DNA of 64,000 nucleotides from Dipteronia dyeriana (taxonomy: Eukaryota; Streptophyta; Magnoliopsida; Sapindales; Sapindaceae), in assembly GCA_032871835.1 (NCBI GenBank), contig CM065299.1, positions 30,926,074 to 30,990,073 of the forward strand, written 5' to 3'. This document shows positions 21,418 through 34,499 of this stretch, piece by piece. Every line of letters begins with the position of its first letter. Position 1 is the first letter of the stretch. A model generated the notes under the pieces. It was not told where the DNA came from, did not search any database, and saw only the letters and a list, made by a program, of their open reading frames with translations. The position numbers were made by a program, and so were the translations under genes.

Positions 21418-23235
21418 CTTTTCTCCATTACATATGTAGTTTTATTATTGTGAATATTAGAACTTTATTTAGCTTTATGCGTGTTATTTTATAATTTCCC
21501 ACTTTTAGTTTTTAAAACGCGTAATTTGTTTTAGTAAGCATGCTACTTTTTTAATATTTATCACAGGTTTTTTAATATATATACTTGTGTTTATTTACCT
21601 TTATGATTAGATCTAAGGGTGGATTTTGATTGATGATTGTTTAGTGCCTAAGTTGATCTATGAAGTTTGCATGTATGTGTATATATCGATTTTGGTTAGT
21701 CGTTTGTTGGCCAAACAATCAAACCTTTGAACTCATGCCCTTGTTCTTAATTGTTTACACATTTGGGGCAATGTGGAGTTTAGGTTTGGGGGTATGGGCA
21801 TGTTAACATCTATTTTGTAAATATTAGTTAGTTTGTTTCTTGTAGTTTCTTGTATATAATTCAAATTTTAATAAACTCTTTTTGGTGAACCAAACCTTTT
21901 TGAGCATAAGTGTTTACTACAATGCCTGTTCGTATATGCTAATGAGAAGTTTTTACTTGTTTTCATTGCTGAGTCTAGACTAGCTTTTTATCAATCTAAG
22001 ATTCACTCTAGCAATGTGAGCATAGTCCCTTTCTCTAATGTTTTAACAAAAGGGACTCAGTACTCGTGTGTTTAGGATTAATAGTGGAGGCTACCCATGA
22101 ATATTTGTGCCTTAGTGTTCATTTATGAAGGTATGTTTTTCCTAATCCTATACATTTTTCGAGGAAATTTTTGGATGATAGGATCTCATTACATCACTTG
22201 CATTGTTTGCCATAGAACATTCATTAAATGTGGATAACAAGTTAAATTCTTATTCCCATGGTAGACGAACTTCTAGATATGATATTATGAAGGCCTTGTT
22301 AGTATTTCATAATCAAATTACATACACCTACACACATCACCACTGTAAACCATGGATCTAAACTTTCACCATAGCCACATATTTTGTAGTCAGCCCAAGT
22401 GTTCAAAATTTAAGTTATTATTGTGCAAACTCTAGTTGAAACATCATGTACTGAGGCGTTTTGTAATATGTACAATAGATAATCTTTTAAAAAATTTATG
22501 TGTTTCAAAATATATCACTTAAAGCCTTGGGTCTTCAAATTATAGTTACTCAAAATAAGGGTAACAACCTAGCACATCAAAATATTACATAACAGAGCCT
22601 AGACGTTGTTACGAATGTGAAATGTTGAAGAAATTAGAGTTAAGTTTGAAGGAAATTTTTGCATAAACACTTTGGCTTGATTAGTATATTTCCATGTCAC
22701 CTTACCATCACCACAATCATCTTTGGCCTAGTATTTTAGGGAAGAGTCCAATTGATCTTTTAGGAAGTCTATTTCAAGAATATGAGTTTTGATGTGCTCT
22801 ACAACGTTCGTGGTATTCAATTCCTTCCTGAGAACGATTTACTTAAATAGTGCGCACAATATTCAATTCGCATATGTTAGAAAGTGAGTAAGCCTAGGAC
22901 TAGTTGAAAAAAATAGAGAGAAATCTGGTGAGATTAGAGTCAAGGTGAATTACATCCGTAATTCTCGTGTGAGTAGTCTTGGATGTTGCTACATAAAGTG
23001 TGGGATTCATTTTTGTAAAATAAATCATTTGAATGACTTCATGATACTCTAGGCTCGGAAATTTCTACAAGTTTAGTTTCTCGTTCACACTCCAATCTTG
23101 GCATATCTTGGCATTGTTTTTATCTAAGGTTTCGCCCGTTTTGTTGGTTTACTTGAAGTAATTTTTGAATATATATATGGGTAGTTAATTTTCTTATTTC
23201 TAAATTTGCTCGAGGACGAGCAAAGCTTGGTTTTA
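21418..23235 (+). other. Gypsy 3' untranslated region and polypurine zone
   Basis: No gene visible. At about 21766-21806 the motif CAATGTGGAGTTTAGGTTTG plus a G-run matches the conserved 3' region of Athila/Tat elements. At 23208-23221 the inverted repeat GCTCGAGGACGAGC is followed by AAAGCTTGGTTTT, the usual sequence just before the 3' LTR. The region between is AT-rich, with short uninformative frames. Confidence 0.7.
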
Positions 23236-24835
23236 ATCGCTCAGAAGTATACATATTTTGAATGCCTAATCATTTACGTTTGTTACCATTTTGGGATATT
23301 TTAAGTGTTTATTAGCTTGTAGGGCATTCACATGAAAAGAAGGGATTTTTGGAAGAAAATAATAAATCTGCAAGTTCCATCTCCCAGATCCAAGTTTTAG
23401 AAGTTCTTTAGAGAGGACTGCGACATATCATTGCGACTTCAATATCAAATTCAAATTAGCAGTTGTTTTCCAGAGCCAACTGCGACAACAATCTACGAGT
23501 TCCATCTCATGGATCAAACTAGCAGAGCAACTCCAAAAGCTTCTGCTATCTCAAGCTGTGACCACCATCCAGCAGATCAGAAACAACTACATTAATCTGC
23601 GAGTTCCATCTCGCAGATCCAACTCACAGAACATTTTCAGACGATACTGCCAGTTCAAACTGCGAATTCTAACTAGCATAATTTAGTCGACTCTCAGATC
23701 TGCGAGTTTCACCTCGCTAGAATTGCCTAGAATTTCATTGCCATTAAAATCTGTGATGTCTAACTAGCATAAGTAACACTATGACATCATTCTGTAAGTT
23801 CCATCTCGTAGATTTGTCTTGAAGTTACTTGCCATGTTCAATGATTTTCTCTACCCATCACCTTACCTAAACTATCTTTATTAACCTAGTATATATATGT
23901 TATAATATCTTACATTTTAAGAGAGTGATGTATTAGTGTAAAATAGTGCTAGTAAAAGTTAGAGTATTCTAGGTGTTAAGAGTAGAAGTTCTCTTAGAAA
24001 GTAAACTAGTTCTTAGTTTTACTTGGACCTTGAAGCAACATTGAAGGAGATTGAAGGAAGAGATTGCAATAAAGTCAAGGATCATCCTTTGTAATTTTTT
24101 GTATCTCTCTCCCTCTTTCTTTTATAGTTAAAAACATCATGTGTAGCTAAACTCTTTGAGATGTGAGGGATATATGCTCATTTATTGTTAACCATGATCC
24201 AAGCCAATATAATATGTTTATCCATTCTATCTTGTTTATATATGTGTAATCAATGTATGAACTATACATTCAATGTGATCTTATTTACATTAATAGCATT
24301 TAATATGCATTATAAGTGGTTTGGTTCATAAATCATTTTGCTTGAATAAACATAACTTTTTAAATCACTTTCATATGGTGTAATTATTGATAATGCATGA
24401 CAATGCTTGTTAATTTGTACTTTCCCTTTAGATTAAAGATTTCTCTATTCACCATCCTTTGACCTATTGAGTTGAGGAATTTTTGAAAATCTTTCTAAAA
24501 TACCTTTTAAATTAGGGCCATATATTAGATAAATGGATGTTGTTTTAAAGTATTTGATTGAAGATCATGGCTAACACTTATGTTTTATCTTATTCCCTTG
24601 TGTCTCACTTTTAGTTAAACAATGTAAGATCATTTACTAGACATTTTTAGTTAATCAAAGTTATCTTCCAGATTAATTTCCACTACCTAAAGTTTCTCTG
24701 TGGGAACCATACCCTTACTTGTGTCTGCTATACTCGACAGCGATTCGTACACTTGCGAATGGTCAATCAAATTCGCACATTCCATTAAATTTTTAGTGTA
24801 CCAGTAGTTTAGAGGTACGCTTAGAGTGCGTCAAA
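23236..24835 (+). repeat. Gypsy 3' LTR
   Basis: It is the partner of 4801-6471. The inverted-repeat word array occupies 23367-23825, with the perfect hairpin word at 23597-23616. The TATA-like box TATATATAT lies at about 23890-23898. It ends at GAGTGCGTCAAA, directly against the inverted SIRE-like LTR sequence. Confidence 0.8.
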
Positions 24836-25754
24836 GACCCATTCTCAAGTGATGTTGAATGATGCAAGCTGGAGATGGGTTTTGGGTTTGAAGAGTTAAA
24901 AAAGCAATCTTTGTGCTTTCTATCACTAGGGGAGTTCTTTCTCTCACTTAGGATATGAATTTTTGAGCTTTATGTTGAAATGGGGACGAAGATAGAGTAA
25001 TATATGACCTAAAATGAAACATCATCATTCTAAAAAAAATGATGCACAGTCCATGGGTATTGCACGAGTAAAAGACCTATGCACAACCCATGCAAGAGAA
25101 AAACCCGAGTTTACCATCCTTAGTGCACGGGTAGAGACCCATGCACAACCTATGCAGAAGAAACCTTCAAAAGTCTCAAAACACGACCAAACAATATCCA
25201 AACCTTTTGAATAATATATCATTGGAAAGGTATAAAAGTCTACTATCTTCTCATATTAACAAAACATGATTTGAATGATTTTAGAAATAATTATGGTCAA
25301 ATGAACGACCAAATGTCAGATTTGGACAATAACTAGAATGCCCTAACTCATGGAAAAAACCATATGACCAAAAACCAAAACAAGAGAAGATTGTAACCTT
25401 CTCAAATGGTCACTCAACGCGCTAAACAACCACACCATCGTGCAATCGAGGACACAACCCAAACCACACTAAAATCTAGAAATAAAGTGTACTTATGAGT
25501 TGAGTCATAGATGCTACATAGACTTACAAATGAAAAGTAATATAAGAATGCATGAAAGCGTGTATGTGTGCGCCTAATCTCTTCAAAAATTAAAATCAAG
25601 TGATATACCTTTTAAAGCTCTTGATCTTGAAATCATGTAGATGCTTGGAAGCTTACCTTGGTAATCATCTAGAAGACCTAAGCTACTTATTACACAATCA
25701 TCCCATATGTGTTATGTCTGAAATAAGTCAATCAGCAAAATAGAGGTTCTTACA
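24836..25754 (-). repeat. SIRE-like Copia LTR, 5' half, inverted (right piece)
   Basis: It continues the LTR interrupted at 4800. GATGGGTTTTGGGTTTG and TTCTCTCACT match 49935-50000, and the right end matches the U3 start, finishing in GAGGTTCTTACA at 25743-25754. Its pre-TATA cassette at about 25050-25160 has words of its own (TGCACGAGTAAAAGACC and TGCACGGGTAGAGACC with GCACAACC), unlike any other LTR in the window. Confidence 0.75.
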
Positions 25755-26494
25755 CATGTATAAGAGTTGAAACAAAACCCGCCAATTTCGCAATTCATTC
25801 ATAGTATAGCTCACAAGTAGTCTCCATTATTTTCCTAAGCTAAACAAGAATAGAGGTCTCATCCACCTCAACATCAAAAGATTGGCACTATATAAACATA
25901 TTTATAGTAATGCACGGAGCTAAAAGCATACATGATATGTCTTCACTGTAACTCAAACAAAAACAACTTAACAAAAATGGACTCTATTTCAAAAAAAAAA
26001 TCAAAATTAACCGATTTGTGCAAAGATTTAATTTTTTTCTAAATTTAAGAAAAACACATATACGGAAATGTCCACACTCCCAAACCTAAACTGAACATTG
26101 TTCTCAATGATGCTTAACTCATAAAATATGGACAATGTTTTGCAAGATTGAGAGATAAGAACACATCATCAAAAACACAACAAACATAGTGTTATAAACA
26201 TTAAGCACATGGGCAATTCTGCCCAACTCAACAACTATCCGCAAGAACTCCAATTTAAAAGGATTTACCTATTGTGGCTATGCATGCCGTTTCACTTTGG
26301 GGTTGTTGAGGTACAGTTAGGACTCAATTGTTCTCTTGAGTTGTGTAGCTCATCCGACCTAAAATTATTTTTTTCCTTGCACAAGCATAACTCAAATAAC
26401 ATAAAATGCATATGCTATATAAAAAAATAAGAAAAACAAAAATCCTAAACACAAAACTTAAGCTAAAATAGGAAACAACCAATGAATAGGCACC
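25755..26494 (-). other. Remnant of Gypsy internal DNA (minus strand)
   Basis: No protein similarity. On the minus strand 26080-26110 reads GAACAATGTTCAGTTTAGG, like the 3' internal motif of Athila/Tat elements, and the segment abuts a minus-strand tRNA-Asp primer site. It is probably an internally deleted Gypsy copy. Confidence 0.35.
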
Positions 26495-26512
26495 TCCCCA
26501 GCAACGGTGCCA
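26495..26512 (-). other. Primer-binding site, tRNA-Asp type (minus strand)
   Basis: TCCCCAGCAACGGTGCCA on the plus strand is the complement of the Athila/Tat primer site, with two transitions from the canonical sequence. It orients the adjoining LTR as a 5' LTR on the minus strand. Confidence 0.85.
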
Positions 26513-27484
26513 ATTTTGATACTCACTTTTTGTGTTGTTACAAAATTACGATTCAAAAGATATTTATAAAGTTGTTCCTAGGTAATGTGCTCTAAAGTTT
26601 GAAAAAATAGTAAAGTAGTAAGCGAGGGTATCGTCCATAGGGAGTTGTCAACTGCTGATCGTTTCATGTTTTAGTGATTATTAGCAATGTAAATAAAATG
26701 TGGATGTGGTAAGAGTGTTATGTGTGAAGTGTAAGCATATCGCATTGTGTGTGCGAAGGAATATAAATAAAAAGAATTCAAATAAAATAAAAGGAATATT
26801 GAGGGGTTACAATGGTGTTTAAAGTTACAAATAAAAGGGTAGATAGAAGAGATGCATAAGAATGATCACACAAGGTTCAATAGGTTTACCATATATAAGT
26901 GCACAAATAGTGATTGTTAGGCATTAAGAACATCCTATTAGTTAGAGGCTCGTTCTCACGATTAAAAAGTTTCAAAACCAAATCATCTCTTAAAGAATAA
27001 CGAAATCAAATCATCACTCCCGAAAGGTCATGGATAGAGAAATTATGTCTTACGGTTAATGATCTATTAAGCATAAGAACCTACAGCCAACCTAAGACAT
27101 TAAGCACTTCTAATTCAAGTTAAGGGCTTATTCTCTCAATTAAGAGATTCACAAACACAAATCACTCCCTAAAGGTCATGGATAGAGCAATTGTGTTTGT
27201 TGTCTTAACTCGGAGATATGAGGCCCAAATCACTCCCTAAAGGTCATGGCTAGAGAAATTGTGCCTTAAGTCCACATCATTAAGCATATTAATGTTGAGC
27301 CAAAACCTAATCTTTTAAAAGTCATTCATAGAACAAGTTTCACCCATTCTTGTAGAGATATGTGGTCAAGGTTATACCTGGATTGGTCCTCCATAGGCAA
27401 CACCGAAACCCACAAACACTCTAACTCATCTAAGTAAGGCATTTACACGCATGCATATCAAGATAAGAGATTATCAATAAGAAC
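26513..27484 (-). repeat. Truncated Gypsy LTR (minus strand)
   Basis: Directly beyond the primer site the minus strand shows the LTR end GAGTATCA and, inward, the words AACTTTATAAATATCTTTTG and TCCCTATGGACGATACCCTC. The same words close the solo LTR ending at 30505. The LTR is cut short at about 27484 by the start of a SIRE-like Copia LTR. Three copies of a CACTCCCTAAAGGTCATGG-type word (near 27018, 27166 and 27231) form a local repeat. Confidence 0.7.
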
Positions 27485-28603
27485 TGTAAGGACCTCGAGT
27501 TCATGATTGACTTATTTTATGACAACATCACATTGGGAATGATTATACAATGGGTAGCTTAGGTCCTCGTTGGCAAGCTTCCAAGCACCTCCATGACTTC
27601 AAGAGCAAAAGGTATATTCACTTGACTTTGCCTCTTGAAGAGTTTAGGTGCACACACACATTTCATGCATGTTTTGTTTCATCTTAAATTTGTGTTGTCT
27701 ATTGCTTATATGTGTGCATCATTTACACATTGTACACGCTCTTACTTGATGTTGTATCAACTCGCATTTATATCATATTTCTTATACGTTCATCCTTACT
27801 CACTGTCATACATGCACTTCCTTCGTAGCTTTAAGTGTAGTTTTGTATGGTGTTAATTCATTTTCTAATGTGTGATTGGAAATTCGTGCATGTACAATGG
27901 TGTGTTCTCTTTAGCGCGATAAGAGGCCTTCGATGTCTCTAGTACGCGGGTCTGTGTGGGGGTCCGTACCCGTGTAGTACTAACGTACAATTAACTGGTG
28001 GTGTGAACCTAGTGTTTTACACGACCTTATAGGCAACATGTGCACTGATGTGAACGTGTTATTGCTCGGGTAGCCACTCGCGCACTGGCCTAATTGAGTT
28101 TTCAAGAGTCTCGAATTTAAGGCACTACGTAGGCATAACTGCGGGTAGTATGTGGGTCCTACCAGCACATTGCACTGATTATGGGATAAAACTGACTTTT
28201 CCCATCAGCTCGTGTCTCCCACTATTTAAATCTCGTTATCTCTTCTTCATAACTTAATACTTTGAATAAAAAGAAACCCAAGAGAGATATAGACAGAGTC
28301 TAGGAGAGAGAGATTCATATGAGTTTTATTAACTCTCCAAACCCAAAACCCATCTCTATCTTGCATCATTCATTATCATTTGAGCATGGGTGTTCATGGT
28401 TTCATGACTAGGTAAGCTACAACTACATTAAAGTTCATTTATTGTTGTCTGATAGATACATTATGTACCGATTTTATGCTCCTCATTCTTAGCTTTTGTT
28501 CTCGATTTCGAGTGTTTTTATGTATATAATATGTGTTTGAGCCTTGTGTAGGTTCTTTTCTCTAAAGTTAGGTGTTTGAGCTTAAAGAAAAGCTTTTAAT
28601 GTT

Positions 28604-30505
28604 AAAAGGAAGAAAATCAGCTTAAATTGTGATTTAAACGGGGACTACGTGCTCCAACTGTGAGTTCTACCTCGCAGATCTAAGTCGTAGATGTTTCCCA
28701 AGGAGAACTGCTACTTCAAACTGTGACATCAACCAGATGGACCAAGTAGTAGGTAGTTTACAAATGAGGCTACGAGTTAAGACTGTAAGTTCTACCTCGT
28801 AGATCAATGTCGCAGATGTCTCCCAGTATGCTAGTAGATGTAGATCTGCTACCTCAGACAGCGAGTGCTAACTTACAGGTCCAAGTCATAGATGTAAGCT
28901 TGAGGAAACTGCTACTTTAGACTGCGAGTTTAATCAAGGAGAAACAAGGTGACTACCAGATCTACAAGTTCCAACTCGCAGATACACCTCGCTGAAGTTG
29001 AATAGAACCTACTGCCATATAGATTTGTCAGTTACAACCAGCAGAGCTATATCTGCGACTTCAAATTATGAGTTCCAACTCGTAGATTTGTGGTGGAATA
29101 ACTTTATCCACTTACAGATCAAGATATTTTTAGGAGCAAACTTGACTTTTCACACCTAATTGGTGCCCTAACCTTCAAACACTATAAATATACCACTTTA
29201 TTGGTCATTAAATATAAATATCTCTTCCAATATCCAATCTTGGATAGACACCAACACTTTCTCTTGTTCTTCAACACCACAAAAGAGAGAGAAGCTTAAA
29301 AAACTTCATGGAGGATTCTCTTCCATGGATGTCTTTCCACCACCGCCTCTAAGCTTCATCCATCCATCTTTGAAGTAGATTCAAGAAGAAAGGAGAGCAA
29401 ACAAAATAGATATCTTGGTTATCTATAAACTCTTCTATTTGTTTTATTTCTTATTTCTTTTTTATGTAATCCCCAATAGGGAATTTTTGTAAATCAACAC
29501 TTGGCTTTTCATATATGGTATTTACTTAGAATCAACTTGGATCTTGACTTTATTCTTTGAGCTTTTGCTATATCTCTCTCTTTTTGACATGTATGTTGGT
29601 GAATGAGTAGAAATTATTAAGTTTTACATATGTGAGACTTTAGATTGATATAAATGATGTAGTGTAACTTAGTGTATCACTCTTGTTTGTATGTTGGTGA
29701 AGAAAGGGAATCGATATGTACGAATTGAATTGAGTGAAAGAGCACATCTGTGTTCCAGTTCATTAACTGTGAATGGATATTTATTGTCAACTCTTGAATA
29801 GAGGCAACTTGATTTATGCGTGCTTATGCTAGATTAGGTTGTTTGGTGTATTGTTCATGTGCTTAGTAGGTCTAGACCTAGACACAATTGCTTATTACAT
29901 GCCTTTAGTTAAGTGATGTGATTTGATTTCGGTATTCCTTAAGCAACAAATGATTCGTATCAATAGAAGATTTGGTTTCGGAATCCTTAATCAAGAGAAC
30001 TAGCCCTTGAATCCTTTTGAATGATGCTTGAATGTTTATTATCAACATTGACTAGCTTGTGTGTTTGGTGAACTTATGTACCTATAGTAACCACTATGTT
30101 GCATCTCTCCAAGCCACATTTATTTTCGTAGCTAAGGTGTCTTGCCTTTAGGAGTAGATTAATTTTAATTGCTTTGTAGTGTAATTGACTAGAAAGGCAA
30201 GCACCCAGATACATTTCTATCCTTAGTGTAATTTAATTTAGTTTAGTTAATTTACACCTCACACTCCATCTGCATTATGTATACACTTCACACACACACC
30301 ATTCTCACCATTTCCATGTTCAATTTACATCGCTTTCAATAATACTTTAGCTAGAGACAGTTATATGGATTCCACCTCTCTATGGATGATACTCTCGCTT
30401 ACCACTTTACTAAGTTTTCAAACATTAGACCATATTGCATAGGAACAACTTTATAGATATCTTTTGAACCACAATTTGGTAACGACACAAAAAAAATGAA
30501 TGTCA
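28604..30505 (+). repeat. Solo Gypsy LTR nested in the SIRE-like LTR
   Basis: Its 3' part matches the reverse complement of 26513-26650, including CTATGGATGATACTCTCGCTT and the terminal GAATGTCA. ATGTT flanks both sides (28599-28603 and 30506-30510), a possible 5-bp target duplication, although the left end then lacks the usual TG. An inverted-repeat word array covers 28655-29095, and a TATA box ACTATAAATA follows at 29181-29190. No internal Gypsy sequence is present, which indicates LTR-LTR recombination. Confidence 0.65.
28655..29095. repeat. Inverted-repeat word array in the solo Gypsy LTR
   Basis: Copies of CTGYGAGTTCTACCTCGCAG-like hairpins start at 28658 and near 28786 and 28965, with loops TTCTAC and TTCCAA instead of TTCCAT. 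Between them are the recurring words AGATCNAAGTCGTAGATG and ACTGCTAC. The array again lies just upstream of the LTR's TATA box. Confidence 0.75.
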
Positions 30506-31431
30506 ATGTTCTTACTCTAGATTAGGTATTTATTGCTTGATTAAGTACCTAGACTCTATTTATTGTATATATTTATGAGCCTTAATTGCATGATTGGGTT
30601 TGTTTGTTGATAGCTATGATTTAGGACATTATTGCCTTCTAGCTAAGTTTATGCTTTGCATTTAAATATTATTACTTATACCTCATTGGTTGCATTTATT
30701 ACTTGCAAAATTATTGCCCTTAATTATATGTTGCGATAACTTGTTTTGATTGGACTTTATTTACAATTAGGTCTTTAGATTTTATCTACATCTAATTGAG
30801 TCCTTATATATGGACATATAAGCATTGTTGATAACTAGGATGTTGTATTGCATTATCTACATCTAGTTAGGCATTGTATGTTTGGTCTAGCATATCTTTC
30901 ATTGAGCACTCATTGATTGTTCACTTAGACCGTATACTCTTCATAGAGTCAAAGTATTGTGGCTTCTAGGTGAAATTGCACAAGAAAGTCAAAGCTTGCA
31001 ACCAAGGGTGGGTCGGCAAGCAATTGGTCAAGTGCCGCTATAAAAGGCCTCGATGGGTAGAGTATAAGGTGCTCACACCAAGCGTAGTATATCAAAGATA
31101 TCAGTAAGGATTGAACCAAGAGTGGCAAGTGGTATTGCCCACAGCCTAAGGTTGTCGAGAGTGAGAGTCCAAGTATCACTTAAGGGAGTAACCTTTTATT
31201 CATATAGTGGATTTCTGTGATCGTGTATGGCTAGCAGAATAGCCAATAGTTTTTTTCCATTTGGAGGGTTTCCACGTATATATCAAGTGGTCTTTATATT
31301 GCCGCACTTTATGTTGGGTGAATCTTTAACATTGACTAATCAAGAAAATTTAATTTTTGACTTGATTAAAACCAATTCACCTCCTCCCCCCTCTAGGTTA
31401 GGATAGACGCATGTTTTAATGTTTATTTTCA

Positions 31432-32011
31432 ATAATAAAAATGAATCAAAGCCCAAATTAATATAAAAACAACCAACATATATTAAAAACAATTCAGTTT
31501 ACAAATATTCCCAAGTGAGGATTACACAATCAAGAAAACATGAAATACAAAGAGAATGAGTTTAAAGGAGACAATCCTTGAAGAAATCTCTCTAAGTACT
31601 CTATGAATCCCTAGCTCAAAATTGGTCATATACCACTTCTATCCCCATGCAATCAACTCTCAAAAGTGGTGGAGGATGTGTAGAAATGGTGGTGTAGAGA
31701 CATCGATGGAGGAAAACCTCCATGGATGCTCTTGGACGCTTTTCTCTCTCTTTTGAAATGAAGAAGATGAAGTTGGTGTTTGGTGCGTGTTGCCCAGCTT
31801 GAAGAGAAGAGGAGAAGTGGTGTATTTATAGTTAAGGAAAGGTTGAGGACGAATTATGGTGCAAAATGACACATTTGCCCCTAAAAAATGGCTTAACACG
31901 ATTTTTCACAGTCTGGTATCAGGTGTGCCACAGTCTAGGTCGACACGGCACACTGGTGACAGTAATTTTTTAGGTTTAAGTACCACGATCAAGAAAAATG
32001 GTGTCGGTGCC
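31432..32011. other. Unassigned repeat-like DNA
   Basis: No gene visible. The minus strand has LTR-like words (a 79-codon frame here has no domain). At 31900-32010, CAGTCTGG and CGACACGGCACACTGG words resemble the pre-TATA cassettes of Copia LTRs. The sequence may continue at 42060 after the inserted Copia element, since both sides carry related CCGTGAC and CACAGTTT words. Confidence 0.3.
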
Positions 32012-32016
32012 GTGAC

Positions 32017-34484
32017 AATAGGGAAACTCATGAGGTGGAAGCGGAAAAGGGGTTTAGTATAATTATAAAAAAAATCCTTTAAAAGAATGAACCTTAAATC
32101 TTGATTAATTAACATATAATAAAGTATCGTACCTTTTTCTCATGACGATTGAAGTTGTGCCCAATTGAATTCGTAAGATCTTTCAATCCAAGGACGAATG
32201 TGAATCACCTAGGAGTGTGGGCCCCCTTTATTTGAATTGTATACCTAAGGATGGAAGCAAACAAAATCTTTTACTTTTGTTAGTCACAATAATCCACCTA
32301 GAGAAACCCCAAGAACGTTTGGTCATTTGTAAATTATCAATCTATTTTATTGAAACTCGTGTGAACCTGATTCAATTCCTATACACAAAACCCTTTTGAT
32401 GTAAAGGACACTAGTACACTATCAAAAATAAAAGCGTTACGTCTTTTCTCTATGCTTGGCCGAATTCTACACACACCTATCATAGAGTTGGACGAATTTA
32501 TAAGCAACAATCGAATTTTCTTCACTCAAAATTCTAAGGTTGCAAAACCTCTCTTGGATTTCTTATGGCTTGGCCAAATTCTACATACCAATATATATAT
32601 AGGTGTCCAAATCCTCTCCTAAGGAGGATTTACTTGCTGGGTAAGAATCCTCTCTCCGGGTAGATTTACTTTGTGGCCAATAATCCTCACTCACCAAGAC
32701 TTCTATTCCAACTCAATAGTGTATTTATCCAATAACCAATTATTGAATATAAATTAAATTGTGACTTTATCAAAAACTTTCTAATTTGACCAATAGTCAA
32801 TTAGAGTTTTGGTAGATATCAAATACTTCCTAATTTGACTTGATAAATAAATTCTTTTTATTTATCTACTTATCAAATAAAGTTTGATATTATCATACTA
32901 CCAACAATAGTATGACACTAGAAGACCTTCTCCTACTAGAAAAAAGATTTTATCTTTTAATTAAATATTTAATTAATTTCCATTTAATTAAGTAATAAAA
33001 TAAAAACAATATATTAGGCTATTTTATAAGCCATAGCTTCCCAAGCCTATACATGAGCCATATATTGTTTTTTCATTTTATTAAATCCAACGGACTTTAA
33101 TAAATAAAAAAGTCCACATATGAACTAGACTCATTCTTACTAAAAAAAAACAAGATCACATACCTAAAATTAATACATTGATATAATTTAAACAGCCCAT
33201 TTAAATAAAATGTGCAAATTATATTCTTAATGTATTGATAGAAGGTTAATCGCACCCCTTTAGGGCCGCCCAAGGATTCCCACATTCTTGGCCGCCCATT
33301 CTAGGTATCTTGAAGTGTTCCAGCGTGTCTTGATCACACATGACCGCACCTCTCCAAAGCTTTTGGAATCCGAAATCCAAAACAATTCTAAATGGACCCA
33401 GAAAATGGTCCGGTAGAATATATCAAGTGATCCATGCAAGTTCACGTGAATTGAGGAGATTGGCGAGCTATCTAAATTTATGCTCCAATAGACATAACAT
33501 AATCATAATCAACAAATGATTCACTTAGGTTCGATCTATTAATTTTAGTTCATTCGACTAAAGAACTAAAATTGAACTCTTAAATAAAGATAGAATAAGT
33601 TAAAGTTCCTCATTCATACCCTAGACATTCTCAATGGAGATAGTGTATCCCCGTGAAGAATACTAGTAATCTCTAAGAGCTCATAGACTGACAATAGCTC
33701 TCCTAGTTACCATAGTTACTCATATGACCACATTTTGAACTTAGATATTTTGACTTATCCAGAAGCCAAATTTCAATAGACACTATTGAAAACTTAACGT
33801 TAATATTTAATATCCAATACCTCAAAACATCCATATGATAATATTCTACTCATATTTGATAAATGGAGCCATGATATCCATATACATAAATGAAGTCCTT
33901 TATCGATTAACAAATGAATACCACCAAACTATCGAGGATAGACTATGCTATATAATCGTACTCATTGATAGCTCAAACGATAACACTAGCAACCATAATT
34001 CCATCATTTATCTCAGGATTGAGATAGACTATCCGATTGTCGTGAGGTGAAAACTTGTATCCATTAACTGTTCTAGATAAAGTATTTCACTGTGATTCTA
34101 TTCAATACACCTAGTGCACTAGATTCTTTTACCCAAAGGCACTACACTTTGATGATTTTAGACTCAACATAACACATTTGATCCCACTCAAATGCTAGCA
34201 AAAGAATCTACAACTTTGACACGATAAAGGCATCCAACCTTTATCTTAAACTGTGAATATTGTTCAAGACGAACTAAAGAATTGTGTCTACCTCATACAT
34301 ATTCAGATGTATGAACAATTCTTCTTTTCTCAATGTCTTTTGACCTTATGATTATTTACTATTGACAATTATAATAATTAAACTATATATGCTATAAGAT
34401 TTGTTAAACTAGAAATAACTTCATTAATATGAAAAGATTGTCAAATACATTATTACACTCTTTCTATTAAGCATAATCCTAACA
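32017..34484 (-). repeat. 3' LTR of the minus-strand Copia
   Basis: It matches 39562-42054 throughout, for example GATTAATTAACATATAATAA near the left end and AGAACTAAAATTGAACTCTT in the middle. It ends CCTAACA at 34484, next to the polypurine tract. The left end reads AATAGGG where the partner has TGTAGGG, so the terminal bases have mutated. The 71-codon frame at 33835-34050 has no recognisable domain. Confidence 0.9.
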
Positions 34485-34499
34485 ATCTCTCACTTGCAC
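34485..34499 (-). other. Polypurine tract (minus strand)
   Basis: Read on the minus strand this is GTGCAAGTGAGAGAT, directly upstream of the 3' LTR. It follows the RNase H stop codon (34499-34501) immediately. Confidence 0.8.

Larger units (their letters stand above)
4801..24835 (+). mobile_element. Ty3/Gypsy (Athila/Tat-type) retrotransposon with nested Copia
   Basis: Two direct LTRs (about 4801-6471 and 23236-24835) flank a tRNA-Asp-type primer site, gag and protease remnants, a downstream transposon-protein ORF, and an Athila-type 3' region with the GCTCGAGGACGAGC motif just before the 3' LTR. A Copia element (10026-19040) is inserted in the internal region. No reverse transcriptase, RNase H or integrase was found in the remaining Gypsy sequence, so the copy is non-autonomous or internally deleted. 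A clean target duplication was not resolved. The element lies in an inverted SIRE-like LTR, whose two halves abut it. Confidence 0.8.
27485..31431 (+). repeat. SIRE-like Copia LTR interrupted by a solo Gypsy LTR
   Basis: It starts TGTAAGGACC and runs through ATTGGGAATGATTATACAATGGGTAGCTTAGG as in the LTR at 53300. It resumes after the inserted Gypsy LTR at about 30511 and ends with the TTTGGAGGGTTTCCACG motif (31261), the CTCTAGGTTA motif and TTTTCA at 31431. The pre-TATA cassette (27925-28185) contains inverted words CTAGTACGCGGGT and ACCCGTGTAGTAC. The TATA-like CTATTTAAAT is at about 28222. No primer site or gag follows, so it is probably a solo LTR. Confidence 0.75.
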
